Below are positions 1 to 8,750 of a stretch of DNA of 64,000 nucleotides, piece by piece (positions within the stretch are counted from its first letter, which is position 1; the number at the start of each line of letters is the position of its first letter). The stretch is from Burkholderia sp. L27(2015) (GTDB lineage Bacteria; Pseudomonadota; Gammaproteobacteria; Burkholderiales; Burkholderiaceae). The position numbers and the translations under genes are program-made. The stretch covers positions 1,607,752 through 1,671,751 of the forward strand of contig NZ_LMUX01000021.1 in assembly GCF_009765705.1 (NCBI RefSeq), written 5' to 3'. The notes beneath the pieces are model-generated. The model ran no database searches and had not been told where the DNA came from. It saw only the letters and a program-made list of their open reading frames with translations.

Positions 1-191
1 ATCGCGGCCACATCATGAAAAAAATGCAGGCGGATTCATTTGCCACTCTGGTCAGGCAGGCAAGCAGACTGCGGCTCGAAACGTCGTCGACACAACATTC
101 GATGCCTGACGCTAGCACCGATTCTTTGTTGGACTCTATGACTCGGAGAAAAAATGCCCGCGCCTCGGATTCGAACCGTTGCCGTGATTGA
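1..191 (+). CDS. FixJ/NarL-type response regulator, C-terminal end only
   Basis: Only the last roughly 62 codons are in the window, open from the left edge to a TGA at 189-191. The readable start of the fragment (R-G-H-I-M-K-K-M-Q-A-D-S-F-A-T-L-V-R) matches the end of the recognition helix and the following helix of the LuxR-type HTH in FixJ-family regulators, where a regulator binds promoter DNA after phosphorylation. A polar tail of about 35 residues follows. The reading frame overlaps the start of the next gene (154) by 38 bases, so the two are probably co-transcribed. The receiver half lies outside the window, so the family call rests on the HTH end alone. Confidence 0.6.
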   Translation, partial: RGHIMKKMQADSFATLVRQASRLRLETSSTQHSMPDASTDSLLDSMTRRKNARASDSNRCRD

Positions 192-519
192 TGATGATCG
201 ACGGGTCCTGAAATCGCTTGCCAACCTCCTGGCCTCCGGTGGGTATGAAACACGGACCTACGAATCTGCACTGAATTTCTTCTCCGACGGCGACTCGGGT
301 CTGGTATGCGTTATCACCGACCTGGGAATGCGACCCATTGACGGCATTCAGGTGCTCGAAAGAACGGTACATTCGAGCGCACTTACGCCCGTCATAATTA
401 TCACCGGCAAACCGACTGAGTATACGGAAGACTACTATCTGCGCAGGGGAGCATTGGGCTTCTTCAAAAAGCCTATCGATGGAGATGCATTGCTGGACCT
501 GCTCGATGGTATAGCTTGA
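154..519 (+). CDS. Stand-alone response-regulator receiver (CheY-like) protein
   Basis: This 121-residue protein is a single receiver domain with no output domain. The acidic pocket is seen as D-D-D near residues 13-15, the phospho-acceptor aspartate in I-T-D-L-G-M near residue 53, the conserved threonine in I-I-T-G-K and the conserved lysine in F-K-K-P. The start is the ATG at 154, preceded by CGGAG at suitable spacing. It overlaps the end of the upstream FixJ-type regulator. Such receivers act as phosphate sinks or shuttles between a kinase and another regulator. The histidine kinase at 3651 is the only kinase in the window and is a possible partner, but that pairing is inference. Confidence 0.85.
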   Translation: MPAPRIRTVAVIDDDRRVLKSLANLLASGGYETRTYESALNFFSDGDSGLVCVITDLGMRPIDGIQVLERTVHSSALTPVIIITGKPTEYTEDYYLRRGALGFFKKPIDGDALLDLLDGIA

Positions 520-553
520 TTGTGCTACACGCGCTGTGACCTTTGCATGCCGC

Positions 554-3301
554 CTAGTGTGGACCGACAAGACTGAGGTCCCGCGCACGTGCAACGGCTT
601 GCGCGCGCCGATCGACGCCTAGTTTGATGAAGAGGCTTTTCACATGGGATTTGACGGTTTCCGCTCCGATCCCGAGCGTTCTTGCGATTTCCTTGTTCGA
701 CTGTCCTCGGGCAATCAAGTCGACGATTTCGCGCTCCCTTGCGCTTAGCGATCCGCGCTCGGTGTCGCGCTGATGGTTGCCGCCGGGCTGATAGAGTACC
801 CGCCAGCCGTGGAGCAGACGATTGATGTAGGCGGTCAGCTTGCTCGCTTGCGCCGTCTGCCGCGCGTCTTCGTACACGGCTTGCAGTAGCGGTCCGATGT
901 CCGGTCCCACGTCGAGTAGGGATTGGTACACGCCTGCGGGCGCGGCGACCCTCAGGACTTCACGAAAAATCTCGACGGCACGCACCCGTTCGTTCGCTGC
1001 CAGCCAGACGAGCGCGAGCACGGTTCGCACGCGCATCGCGAGGAAGTCACTATGTCGGCATTCGACGCTGAGCAGTGCGGCGCTGAGCATCGCGGCGGCC
1101 TCTTCGGTCCGGTGCCGGGCCGCTGCAACGCGGGCCGCCCCGAGTGCCCAGTAATTCTCGATCTCTAGCGACCTGGAACGTGAAGGATGGGAATCCGACC
1201 GCGCCATCTGGTCGAGTTGCGCAACGCACGCAGCCGCCTCGACCACCCTGTCTTCCAGGACATATAGTCGTATCCGTTCGGCGAGGGCGGCGGCAATCAT
1301 CCGTTCCCATTGACGCGCGCAACCCAACGCCTGCGCCCGATCGAGCAACGCGTACGCTTGCCTCATGTCCGAACGTGCGACTGCGATTCGGATCAGCAGG
1401 CGATAGGCAATTAACGCACTATCGAGCAAGACCGCAATGTCAATCACTGGCATCAACTCCGCAACTAGCTTCTCAGCTTCGTCCAGTCGGCCTTGTTCGT
1501 ACCAGATTTGTCCTATCATCGGCGCGCACAACGCGACCGAGAGCGAACCGGGACCGGCATACCGTTCAGCCAGTTGCATCGATTCCGTGAAATACCGTTC
1601 GGCAAGCCCAAAGTGCAGCTGTTGCATCTCCGCATGCCCTAGCAGGCACAGCCGGTAGACCGACGAATACAGGTTGCGCTGGTCGTCTTCGATTGAATGG
1701 GCAATCCATGGCGTGGCGTAAAGCGCTTCGAGGTTGCCGGCCTTCCAATGCGCGAAGCGCACGACGTTGGATGCCACATTGATTGTCCAAATATTGGCAG
1801 ACGGCCGCTCGAGGCAGGCCTGGGCGATAGCGAGCCCCCGCTCAGGCTCGTCCTTCAGCCCCGCGACGACCGAACGGATCGCTTGGCATTCCCACCGGAT
1901 GTCTTCGGATTCGGCGCTAGTGCGAGGCTGGATATCTTGTTCGACCGGATTCAACATCGCGAGCGCCTCGTCGAAATGCATGGCGAGCGCCATGCCCCAA
2001 GCGATCGCCAGCGTAACGTTTACCTGTGTGCCGGGCAGACCCGCGGGAAACCGGCGTTGCAAACTGAGCAGCGTGAGCAGATCGCCTTTCTTGACCAGTG
2101 CCATCGCGCACCGCTCCATAAGGCGAATTGCGTTATCCGTAGTGCCCGCGGCGATCGCATGTTTGACCGCCTCAGTCCACAGCTCCTGCTCGCCATACCA
2201 TTTGCACGCGCGGCAATGCAGCTCCGCCAACTCGTCGGCGTGCTGTGCCCCGAGCTTTTTGCGCAGGTACTCGCCCATCAGATGGTGATAGCGGAACCAT
2301 TGCCCGTCGCAGTCGATCGCCTGCAACAGCAATTGGCTCCCGCCGATTTCGTCCAGCATGCGCTGGCTGGTGGGCAGGCCCGTTACCGCATCGCAGAGCG
2401 ACGCACTCAACCGATCGAGTATCGACGTGCGCAGCATGAACTCGATCATTTCGGCGGGCAACCGTTCAAACATGTATTCGATGTAGGCGGCGAACGGCCG
2501 TGACTTGCCAGACGCTACATTATGCTGCTGAGCCGGTTGGCATTCCTTGCGCGAGAGCTCGGACATCGAGATGCGCAACGCCGCAGCCCAGCCTTCTGTG
2601 CTGGCAAAAAGCGTCTCGATGTGGAAGGCGTTCAGCATGCCGGGCAACGCGTGTTCGACGAAGTGCGTGGTTTCATCGAAGTCAAAACGTAGTGCCGACG
2701 CATCGATTTCCAGCAGGTCGTCTCCGGCTCTGAGCCGCGCAAGCGGCAGCGGTGGATCTGTACGACTGCAGATGACCACATGCACATGCGAGGGTGTCTT
2801 TTCGATAAAGAACGACATCGCGTCGTGGACTGCCGGAAGGCTGACCAGGTGATAGTCATCCAAAAACAGAACGACTTCGTCGTCGACTTCGACCAGCTCG
2901 TTGATCAGGGTGGAGACGACGGCGTGTGATGGGACGAACGCGGCGTCGGCCGTCAGGCTGATCGCCGTGGCGCCTACGTTGCCGCAGGCATGCTGCAACG
3001 CCTGCGCCAGGTAGTTCAGGAAGCGCGCGGGTTCGTCGTCCTCGGCGTCCAGCGACAGCCACGCCACTTGCGTACCGCTGGCGCGCAGCCGGTTGAGCCA
3101 ACTGAGCGCCAGCGAAGTTTTGCCAAATCCGGCGGGCGCTTTGATGACGGTGAGACGTTTGGTCTCGGCACGCTCAGCCAGACCGGCGAGCCGCGGACGG
3201 TCGATCAAATCTGCCGGCAGGCGTGGCGCAACGACCTTCGTTGCGAGGAAAAGGTGCGGCCCCCTCGCGGGCGTCTCGGGCGTCTCTTCAGTCACGCGCA
3301 T
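554..3301 (-). CDS. MalT-like LuxR family ATP-dependent transcriptional regulator
   Basis: A 915-residue STAND-type regulator. A Walker A loop (A-P-A-G-F-G-K-T-S, about residues 55-63) and a Walker B-like stretch (V-V-L-F-L-D-D-Y-H) form the N-terminal NTPase. A long helical repeat region follows, rich in alanine and leucine like TPR arrays. The last 65 residues are a LuxR HTH (L-S-A-R-E-R-E-I-V-D-L-I, then E-I-A-R-T-L-G-I-G and T-V-K-S-H-V). The length is normal for the MalT/AlkS/AcoK group, which bind an inducer and ATP and then activate promoters. No obvious target operon adjoins it; the mdtNOP-like operon at 5.2 kb is a guess. The start region carries a 16-bp tandem duplication with a second, out-of-frame ATG. 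Confidence 0.88.
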   Translation of the reverse strand: MRVTEETPETPARGPHLFLATKVVAPRLPADLIDRPRLAGLAERAETKRLTVIKAPAGFGKTSLALSWLNRLRASGTQVAWLSLDAEDDEPARFLNYLAQALQHACGNVGATAISLTADAAFVPSHAVVSTLINELVEVDDEVVLFLDDYHLVSLPAVHDAMSFFIEKTPSHVHVVICSRTDPPLPLARLRAGDDLLEIDASALRFDFDETTHFVEHALPGMLNAFHIETLFASTEGWAAALRISMSELSRKECQPAQQHNVASGKSRPFAAYIEYMFERLPAEMIEFMLRTSILDRLSASLCDAVTGLPTSQRMLDEIGGSQLLLQAIDCDGQWFRYHHLMGEYLRKKLGAQHADELAELHCRACKWYGEQELWTEAVKHAIAAGTTDNAIRLMERCAMALVKKGDLLTLLSLQRRFPAGLPGTQVNVTLAIAWGMALAMHFDEALAMLNPVEQDIQPRTSAESEDIRWECQAIRSVVAGLKDEPERGLAIAQACLERPSANIWTINVASNVVRFAHWKAGNLEALYATPWIAHSIEDDQRNLYSSVYRLCLLGHAEMQQLHFGLAERYFTESMQLAERYAGPGSLSVALCAPMIGQIWYEQGRLDEAEKLVAELMPVIDIAVLLDSALIAYRLLIRIAVARSDMRQAYALLDRAQALGCARQWERMIAAALAERIRLYVLEDRVVEAAACVAQLDQMARSDSHPSRSRSLEIENYWALGAARVAAARHRTEEAAAMLSAALLSVECRHSDFLAMRVRTVLALVWLAANERVRAVEIFREVLRVAAPAGVYQSLLDVGPDIGPLLQAVYEDARQTAQASKLTAYINRLLHGWRVLYQPGGNHQRDTERGSLSAREREIVDLIARGQSNKEIARTLGIGAETVKSHVKSLFIKLGVDRRAQAVARARDLSLVGPH

Positions 3302-3650
3302 TTTCAGTCACACGCATTGTTATCGGGGGGGCGTGCTTGCCGCCACCCCCCATCGATTGAGCGCATCTCCCCAATAAGGGGGATGGTGGGCCGCGCCGCG
3401 CCGGGAGATCATGTATGCACCGGATTGAGATCGAAGCATGCCCCTTGACGAGGGGCGGCGCTTGTCGATCGCTGCCGGGCGGTCCACTGGGGCTTCGCCG
3501 GAAACGGCTCTTTCCGCCCCATGATACGCCGCATCGAATCGCATTGCAGAGTGTCGGGAGGGAACCTGTCGGTGCGCAGCCACGAAAGTCGCTGCGCCGG
3601 CGCTGCTCGTTAGTCGAAATCATGTCCCCGCCAATGATACCTATATCGCC
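3302..3650. other. Divergent intergenic region
   Basis: About 350 bases separate the minus-strand LuxR regulator from the plus-strand histidine kinase, so promoters for both should lie here. The second copy of the 16-bp tandem repeat (3303-3318) and a small GC hairpin (CCCC-AATAA-GGGG near 3371-3383) are visible. I see no convincing coding frame and no clear sigma-70 pair. Confidence 0.5.
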
Positions 3651-5081
3651 GTGTTAGCCAACGTTCCAAAAATCAGTCTTCACTTGCGGGAAAAAACCGT
3701 ATCCATCGCGGCCGATCTGACGCTTGTCGTCGAACGCACGCTTGCGATACTGAGGCAGCTCGACGGATACAAGTTGCTCGCACCGGCAGCGAAACAGGAC
3801 GTTCACGAATCCGTTGCGCTGTCAGCCAAAGTATGGTTCGAGACGCTGCTGTCGGGCCAATCTCCATCGGCTCAGGACATGGACGTCTTTCGGGAAATCA
3901 GCCAAAGACGTGAGCATCAACGCGTGCCGCTGCAGAACTTGCTTCAAGCGCTGCGCCTAGGGTTGCGAGAGATCTGGAGCACATACGTCGCGCTGGGAGA
4001 GTTGGACGAGCGTATTGCCAAAGAACTGCTGGCCGACGTCTCGGTGTATCTCCTGGACCATTTCGATCTCGTTGCGCAGATCATGGTCCGGGCCTATCTG
4101 GCTGAGCAAACTCGGCAGCCTGGGTGGGCTGAATTGGTCACCGCAATCGAGGAGGGGGCGCGCCGATCCGAAAGCGTGCGACACCGTCTCGTCGCGCTCC
4201 TCGATCAGTTATCGGACGAGCCGGACCTGCTGTCGAGGCTCGAAGTCGACCACGCTCGAGAGCACCGTGGTACTGAAGCGGCCGGCGCGCAAGTGATGAA
4301 GTTCTTCGGCCTTGATGTCGATATCGATGACGGCGCGGAACTGTCGAAGGCCTTGCGCGATGCGCAGGAAAGGCTGGCGCAGGCGTCGAGGCTCGCGGCT
4401 GTTGCCGAACTGTCTGCCTCCATCGCCCACGAACTCAATCAGCCGCTCCAGGCCATAGTGGCGCATGGGCGCGCATGCGTGCGATGGCTCGCCGCAACGC
4501 CGCCCAAGATCGACGAAGCCAAATACTCGGCCGAGCAGCTTCTGCGCGACGCGAATGGGGCGGCCGACGTGGTAAGCCGCATTCGGGCGCTTTTCAGGCA
4601 CACGGCGCCCCAAAAGGTCGATCTTGATATCAATAAGCTGATCCTTCAGGTCTGTACGCTGATGGCCGACGACATTCAGCGCAACGCGGTTTCGCTAGAG
4701 ACAATATTGGGCGAAGACGTGTCGAAGATCAGCGCGGACGTGGTCCAGATTCAGCAGGTGATCGTGAACCTCGTGCGCAACGCCATTGAAGCGTTAGCGG
4801 CAACGCAGGAACGACCGAGGCTGCTAGTGATCCGCTCCCATCGCGATGCCGACAATGTGGTAATCGACGTGGAGGATCGCGGTACAGGACATATGGACTT
4901 TGAAAAGATCTTCGAACCATTCTTCACTACGAAAGAAACCGGAATGGGCATGGGACTGGCAATCTGCCGGTCCATCATCGAAGCACACGCCGGTCGGATT
5001 TGGGCCGTGCGCAATGTGTCCCGCGGCGTAACCTTCAAATTCAGCCTTCCGATAGAGAAATCGAACGCCACAGCACGTTGA
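3651..5081 (+). CDS. Sensor histidine kinase, soluble
   Basis: A 476-residue kinase without evident membrane segments. Residues 1 to about 210 are a helical N-terminal region resembling RsbR/PucR-type sensory segments. A HisKA dimerisation helix carries the phospho-accepting histidine at residue 260 (S-I-A-H-E-L-N-Q-P-L). The HATPase domain has an N-box (N-L-V-R-N-A-I-E-A-L), a modified G1 box (D-R-G-T-G), an F-box (F-E-P-F-F-T-T-K) and a G2 box (G-M-G-M-G-L-A-I). It starts with GTG at 3651, because the upstream ATG frame closes just before. It should autophosphorylate and pass phosphate to a FixJ-type regulator; the receiver genes at the left edge are candidates. The ligand is unknown. Confidence 0.87.
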   Translation: MLANVPKISLHLREKTVSIAADLTLVVERTLAILRQLDGYKLLAPAAKQDVHESVALSAKVWFETLLSGQSPSAQDMDVFREISQRREHQRVPLQNLLQALRLGLREIWSTYVALGELDERIAKELLADVSVYLLDHFDLVAQIMVRAYLAEQTRQPGWAELVTAIEEGARRSESVRHRLVALLDQLSDEPDLLSRLEVDHAREHRGTEAAGAQVMKFFGLDVDIDDGAELSKALRDAQERLAQASRLAAVAELSASIAHELNQPLQAIVAHGRACVRWLAATPPKIDEAKYSAEQLLRDANGAADVVSRIRALFRHTAPQKVDLDINKLILQVCTLMADDIQRNAVSLETILGEDVSKISADVVQIQQVIVNLVRNAIEALAATQERPRLLVIRSHRDADNVVIDVEDRGTGHMDFEKIFEPFFTTKETGMGMGLAICRSIIEAHAGRIWAVRNVSRGVTFKFSLPIEKSNATAR

Positions 5082-5210
5082 CGATGGCTGGCGGTATTGC
5101 CGGCGAAGACGTGGTGACGATCTCAGCGCTCGATTTACATCGTTGTTCCTTTCGGCGACACTACATATTCATGTAATGCGCATGCCTTTTTTTAGCGTTA
5201 TTGTGGCGAG

Positions 5211-5531
5211 TTGGTGATAACCCCAGGGACAATTTTGAAACGATACGTTCCACCTGACAAAGGTAGAGGTCCAAAGCGTGCAATCGGTATGGCCGCGATT
5301 GTCGCGGTTCTCGAGTCTGGGTGCGCGTATGCGCCGTCCATTAACGTGCTCGGTTCGTACTTCCCGGACTGGCTGTTCTGTATCGTCGCGGGCGTTGTGC
5401 TCACGGTCGTCATCTATCTGATACTCAAGCGTTTTCAGGCCGGCCTTCTGCTGGGGCCTTCAGCCGTGGTGTATCCCACGCTGGTCACTTTCCTTTCACT
5501 CGCTGTCTGGTTAATGCTGTTCCAACATTGA
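5211..5531 (+). CDS. ytcA: YtcA-family membrane lipoprotein
   Basis: About 106 residues with a lipobox-like L-E-S-G-C-A and two hydrophobic segments after it, ending W-L-M-L-F-Q-H. This layout matches the small YtcA family. In Escherichia coli ytcA lies directly before mdtNOP, and the same order is seen here, which supports the call. The start is uncertain: TTG 5211, GTG 5214 or the internal ATG at 5289 would all leave the lipobox intact. It is 18 bases before the adaptor gene and should be co-transcribed with it. Its role in efflux is not known. Confidence 0.75.
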   Translation: MVITPGTILKRYVPPDKGRGPKRAIGMAAIVAVLESGCAYAPSINVLGSYFPDWLFCIVAGVVLTVVIYLILKRFQAGLLLGPSAVVYPTLVTFLSLAVWLMLFQH

Positions 5532-5549
5532 TCTGCTTCAGGTAACCCA

Positions 5550-6602
5550 ATGGCGACGACTGTCAGTACGACAAAGAAGAGAACATGGCCGGCCATCGTC
5601 CTGGTCGTGGTGACGCTGCTACTGGTGATATTTGTCATCCACCGGCTGGATCGCACGCCTCGCACCGACGATGCCTACGTCTATGCGGATACGATCGACG
5701 TCGTGCCCGAGGTGAGCGGGCGCATCGTCGACCTGCCCGTGCACGACAACCAGGCGGTGAAGCAAGGTGAGGTGCTGTTCCGCATCGATCCGCGTCCTTA
5801 TCAGGATGCGCTGACGCGGGGCAATGCGTCGCTCGTCGCGCTTGACCGGCAAATCGAGCTCACCCAGCGCACGGTCAATGCGCAGCAGTACAACGCGCAG
5901 TCGGTGCGTGCGGCCGTCGAGCGTGCGCGAGCCGCGGCCAGCCAGGCGTCCGATACGCTGCACCGCATGGAGCCGCTGTTGTCGCACGGTTATGTGTCGG
6001 CAGAAGATGTCGACCGCGCGCGCACCGCACAACGCGCCACGCAGGCCGAACTCAGCGCCGCGCAACTGCAGGCGCAGCAAGCGGCAGCGGCTGTGAGCGG
6101 GGTCGACGCGCTGGTCGCGCAGCGTGCTGTCGTCATGGCGGAGATCTCGATTGCCGAATTGAACCTCGAGTATGCGACGGTGCGAGCACCGTTCGACGGA
6201 CGCATCGTGTCATTGAAGACGTCGATAGGTCAGTTTGTAACCGCGCTCAAACCCGTTTTCACATTGATCGATACGCGCCATTGGTACGTGGTTGCGAACT
6301 TCCGCGAGACGGAGCTCAAGGGCATCAGGGCGGGGACGCCTGCGACGGTGTACCTGATGAGCGATACGGACCAGCGCTTCCGGGGGAGCGTGGATTCGAT
6401 CAGCTATGGCATCGCGTCCGATGAAGGCGGCCTTGCATTGCCCGGCGGATTGCCGCGCATTCAACGCACGATTAACTGGGTCCATGTGTCGCAGCGCTTC
6501 CCGGTAAAGATCCGGGTCGATAATCCGAACCCCGAGCTGTTTCGCGTCGGCACATCGGCGGTGGCGGTGCTGCATCCCGGCGGCGACGGCGAAAGCCATT
6601 GA
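5550..6602 (+). CDS. mdtN: HlyD-family periplasmic adaptor (MdtN/AaeA-like)
   Basis: A 350-residue membrane-fusion protein. There is one N-terminal membrane anchor (about residues 12-30), then a biotinyl/lipoyl-like hairpin start (Y-V-Y-A-D-T-I-D-V-V-P-E-V-S-G), a long coiled coil rich in Q, A and R, and the second lipoyl half (A-T-V-R-A-P-F-D-G-R-I-V). It would bridge the inner-membrane FUSC transporter encoded next and the outer-membrane lipoprotein encoded after that. The stop at 6602 is 9 bases before the preferred start of the next gene. Family members expel aromatic acids, sulfa drugs or similar small organics; the substrate here is unknown. Confidence 0.88.
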   Translation: MATTVSTTKKRTWPAIVLVVVTLLLVIFVIHRLDRTPRTDDAYVYADTIDVVPEVSGRIVDLPVHDNQAVKQGEVLFRIDPRPYQDALTRGNASLVALDRQIELTQRTVNAQQYNAQSVRAAVERARAAASQASDTLHRMEPLLSHGYVSAEDVDRARTAQRATQAELSAAQLQAQQAAAAVSGVDALVAQRAVVMAEISIAELNLEYATVRAPFDGRIVSLKTSIGQFVTALKPVFTLIDTRHWYVVANFRETELKGIRAGTPATVYLMSDTDQRFRGSVDSISYGIASDEGGLALPGGLPRIQRTINWVHVSQRFPVKIRVDNPNPELFRVGTSAVAVLHPGGDGESH

Positions 6603-6611
6603 GGAGTGCCC

Positions 6612-8750
6612 ATGGCCGTCGCCGACTATCTGCCCGTTACGCTGCGCGATGCAGGCGATTTCCTGACACGCGAGCTGGCGCCTTTTCCTGGGCGGCTCAA
6701 CGTGATGTTGCGCTGCATGCTCACGAGCGCCATCGTGATCGTCGCGTCGATGGCGCTCGAAGTGCCGGAGCTGGCGCTGTCGCTGCTGGTGGTGTTTTAC
6801 GTCACGCAGTCGAACGTGGTGGTCACGCGGCTCGTCGGCCTGATGTTCATCGTCGGATCGACACTCGCAATCGGTCTGTCGATCCTGCTGCTGAAGTGCA
6901 CTTTCGACTACCCGTTGGTACGCATCGTCGTCGCGAGCCTGCTGTTCTTCGGCAGCGTGTATTTGCTTCGCATTCTAAAGATTGGCGTGGTGTTCTTCAT
7001 TGTTGCCATCGTCGTGATCTACGTGCAGAGCTTTGTGGACCAGACCGATCAGGCCGATTTGCTGATTCGCGCGGTGTTGTGGGTGTGGGTTGCCGTCAAC
7101 TATGCGATCGCACTGGCGCTGGTGGTGAACACGTTGCTGTTGCCTGCCGAACCGCAATTGCAGCTCAAGGCGGAGATTCATCGGCAACTCACGACGCTGG
7201 AAACGTGCGTGACGCAACTGATAGCCGGCACAACGAGCGCCGCGCCGATCACGCTGGCTGCCGTCCAGCGCGGTGCGCTCTCGCTGCAGAAGCTGTTGCG
7301 ATTCACCGCGATGCGCGACGCCCGCTATCGGGAGCATCAGGCGTTGCAACTGGCGTGCATCGCGACCGTGTCGCGCCTTCATCGTGGCGCGCATGAGTTA
7401 CCACTTGAGTTACCACTTGAGTCGCCGGGAGCGACAGCAGCGCAACGGGCGGTGTTGCAGGAGTTGCGCGTAAACTGCCGCGCGCTCGATGAAGCGGTGA
7501 TGTCGGGCGAGTCCTATCGCTACGCCGGCACCGCGACGGCGGAAGACCGTGCCGTCGCCAATACGATGCCTGCGGCCGTCGAATTGCAGCGTGCATTGCG
7601 CGCCTACGCCGATCTTGTCGCAAGCGGTACCGAACCGGGCAAGCCGCCCGCGAAAGAGCCGATGGTCGCGGCGGACGCGTGGACCAATCCTGCGTACATG
7701 CGCTTTTCACTGAAGACGATGCTTGCCGTGCTGGTCTGCTATGTGTTCTACAACGCCGTAGACTGGCAGGGCATCCACACGATCATGCTGACTTGCCTGA
7801 TCGTCGCACTACCGAGCCTCGGCGCATCGACGCAGCGTGCGTTGCTGCGACTGTCCGGGGCCGCCGTCGGTAGTGCGCTGGCGCTGTTCATGGTCGTGTT
7901 CGTCGTTCCGCATCTTGACGACATCGTCGGCTTGCTGCTGATGGCGTTGCCCGTCGTCGCGCTGGGGGCGTGGATAGCGGCGGGTTCGGAGCGGATCGGC
8001 TATGCCGGCCTCCAGGTCATGTTCACCTTCTCGCTCGCATTGCTCGATCAGTTCGGCCCAGCCACGAATTTGACTGAAATCCGCGATCGGATGGTGGGCA
8101 TTGCACTGGGCGTCGGCGTGGCGACCTTCGTGCAGATGTCGTTCTGGCGGGAGGGCGAGGGCGACGAGTTGCGGCAGAAGCTCGCCACGATGCTGCGCGC
8201 GATTGCCGCACAGTTGCGTGCTCCTCAGGCGGGCGTCGACCAACAGGACGAGTTGGCTTATGCGCAGCGGCAGTTGCAGGCGTGGGCCGTGCTAGCCGAG
8301 TGCGAAGCGACGCTGTCGCGTGTCGCGCTCGAGCCCAGTTGGCAGGAAGTGGAGCAGACGCAACTGACATTGCGCGCGCAAACCGTCCTCGCGCAGGGGC
8401 GCGAGATCATGCTCGCCTGCGATGCGTTGCGCAAGACGCTCGCGGCGCAAGTGGGATCGTCAAGCGCACCCGCTATCGACGCAGTGCGCGCGGCCCAGGA
8501 ACGCTCGCGCGCCGAACTTAACCGATACGCGGACGAGCTTGTAATCAACCCACCCGATGCGCGCGCGCCGCGCCGCGTTGAGCCGGCTACGCAAGCCGTC
8601 GAACTGGCCCAACCGGCCCGACCGGCCCAACCGGCCGATCGACCGCTCATCGCCGCAGCGGACGAACTCTCGCGACAGATCGCGGGGCTGCCGGACTGGC
8701 GTGTCGAGGCGCGCGTCACGGTGCTGGCCTCACAGGCGGTAGGAACATGA
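6612..8750 (+). CDS. mdtO: FUSC-family inner-membrane efflux component (MdtO/AaeB-like)
   Basis: A protein of about 712 residues with two blocks of hydrophobic helices (about residues 30-180 and 365-520), each followed by a soluble cytoplasmic segment, the duplicated layout of fusaric-acid-resistance/AaeB transporters. I prefer the ATG at 6612 because GAGGAG (6601-6606) is placed well before it; a GTG at 6606 is in frame. The C-terminal part contains a proline-rich P-A-R/Q repeat coded by near 12-base repeats (about 8600-8640). It overlaps the next gene by four bases (ATGA at 8747). The three genes together form a tripartite pump. Confidence 0.88.
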   Translation: MAVADYLPVTLRDAGDFLTRELAPFPGRLNVMLRCMLTSAIVIVASMALEVPELALSLLVVFYVTQSNVVVTRLVGLMFIVGSTLAIGLSILLLKCTFDYPLVRIVVASLLFFGSVYLLRILKIGVVFFIVAIVVIYVQSFVDQTDQADLLIRAVLWVWVAVNYAIALALVVNTLLLPAEPQLQLKAEIHRQLTTLETCVTQLIAGTTSAAPITLAAVQRGALSLQKLLRFTAMRDARYREHQALQLACIATVSRLHRGAHELPLELPLESPGATAAQRAVLQELRVNCRALDEAVMSGESYRYAGTATAEDRAVANTMPAAVELQRALRAYADLVASGTEPGKPPAKEPMVAADAWTNPAYMRFSLKTMLAVLVCYVFYNAVDWQGIHTIMLTCLIVALPSLGASTQRALLRLSGAAVGSALALFMVVFVVPHLDDIVGLLLMALPVVALGAWIAAGSERIGYAGLQVMFTFSLALLDQFGPATNLTEIRDRMVGIALGVGVATFVQMSFWREGEGDELRQKLATMLRAIAAQLRAPQAGVDQQDELAYAQRQLQAWAVLAECEATLSRVALEPSWQEVEQTQLTLRAQTVLAQGREIMLACDALRKTLAAQVGSSSAPAIDAVRAAQERSRAELNRYADELVINPPDARAPRRVEPATQAVELAQPARPAQPADRPLIAAADELSRQIAGLPDWRVEARVTVLASQAVGT

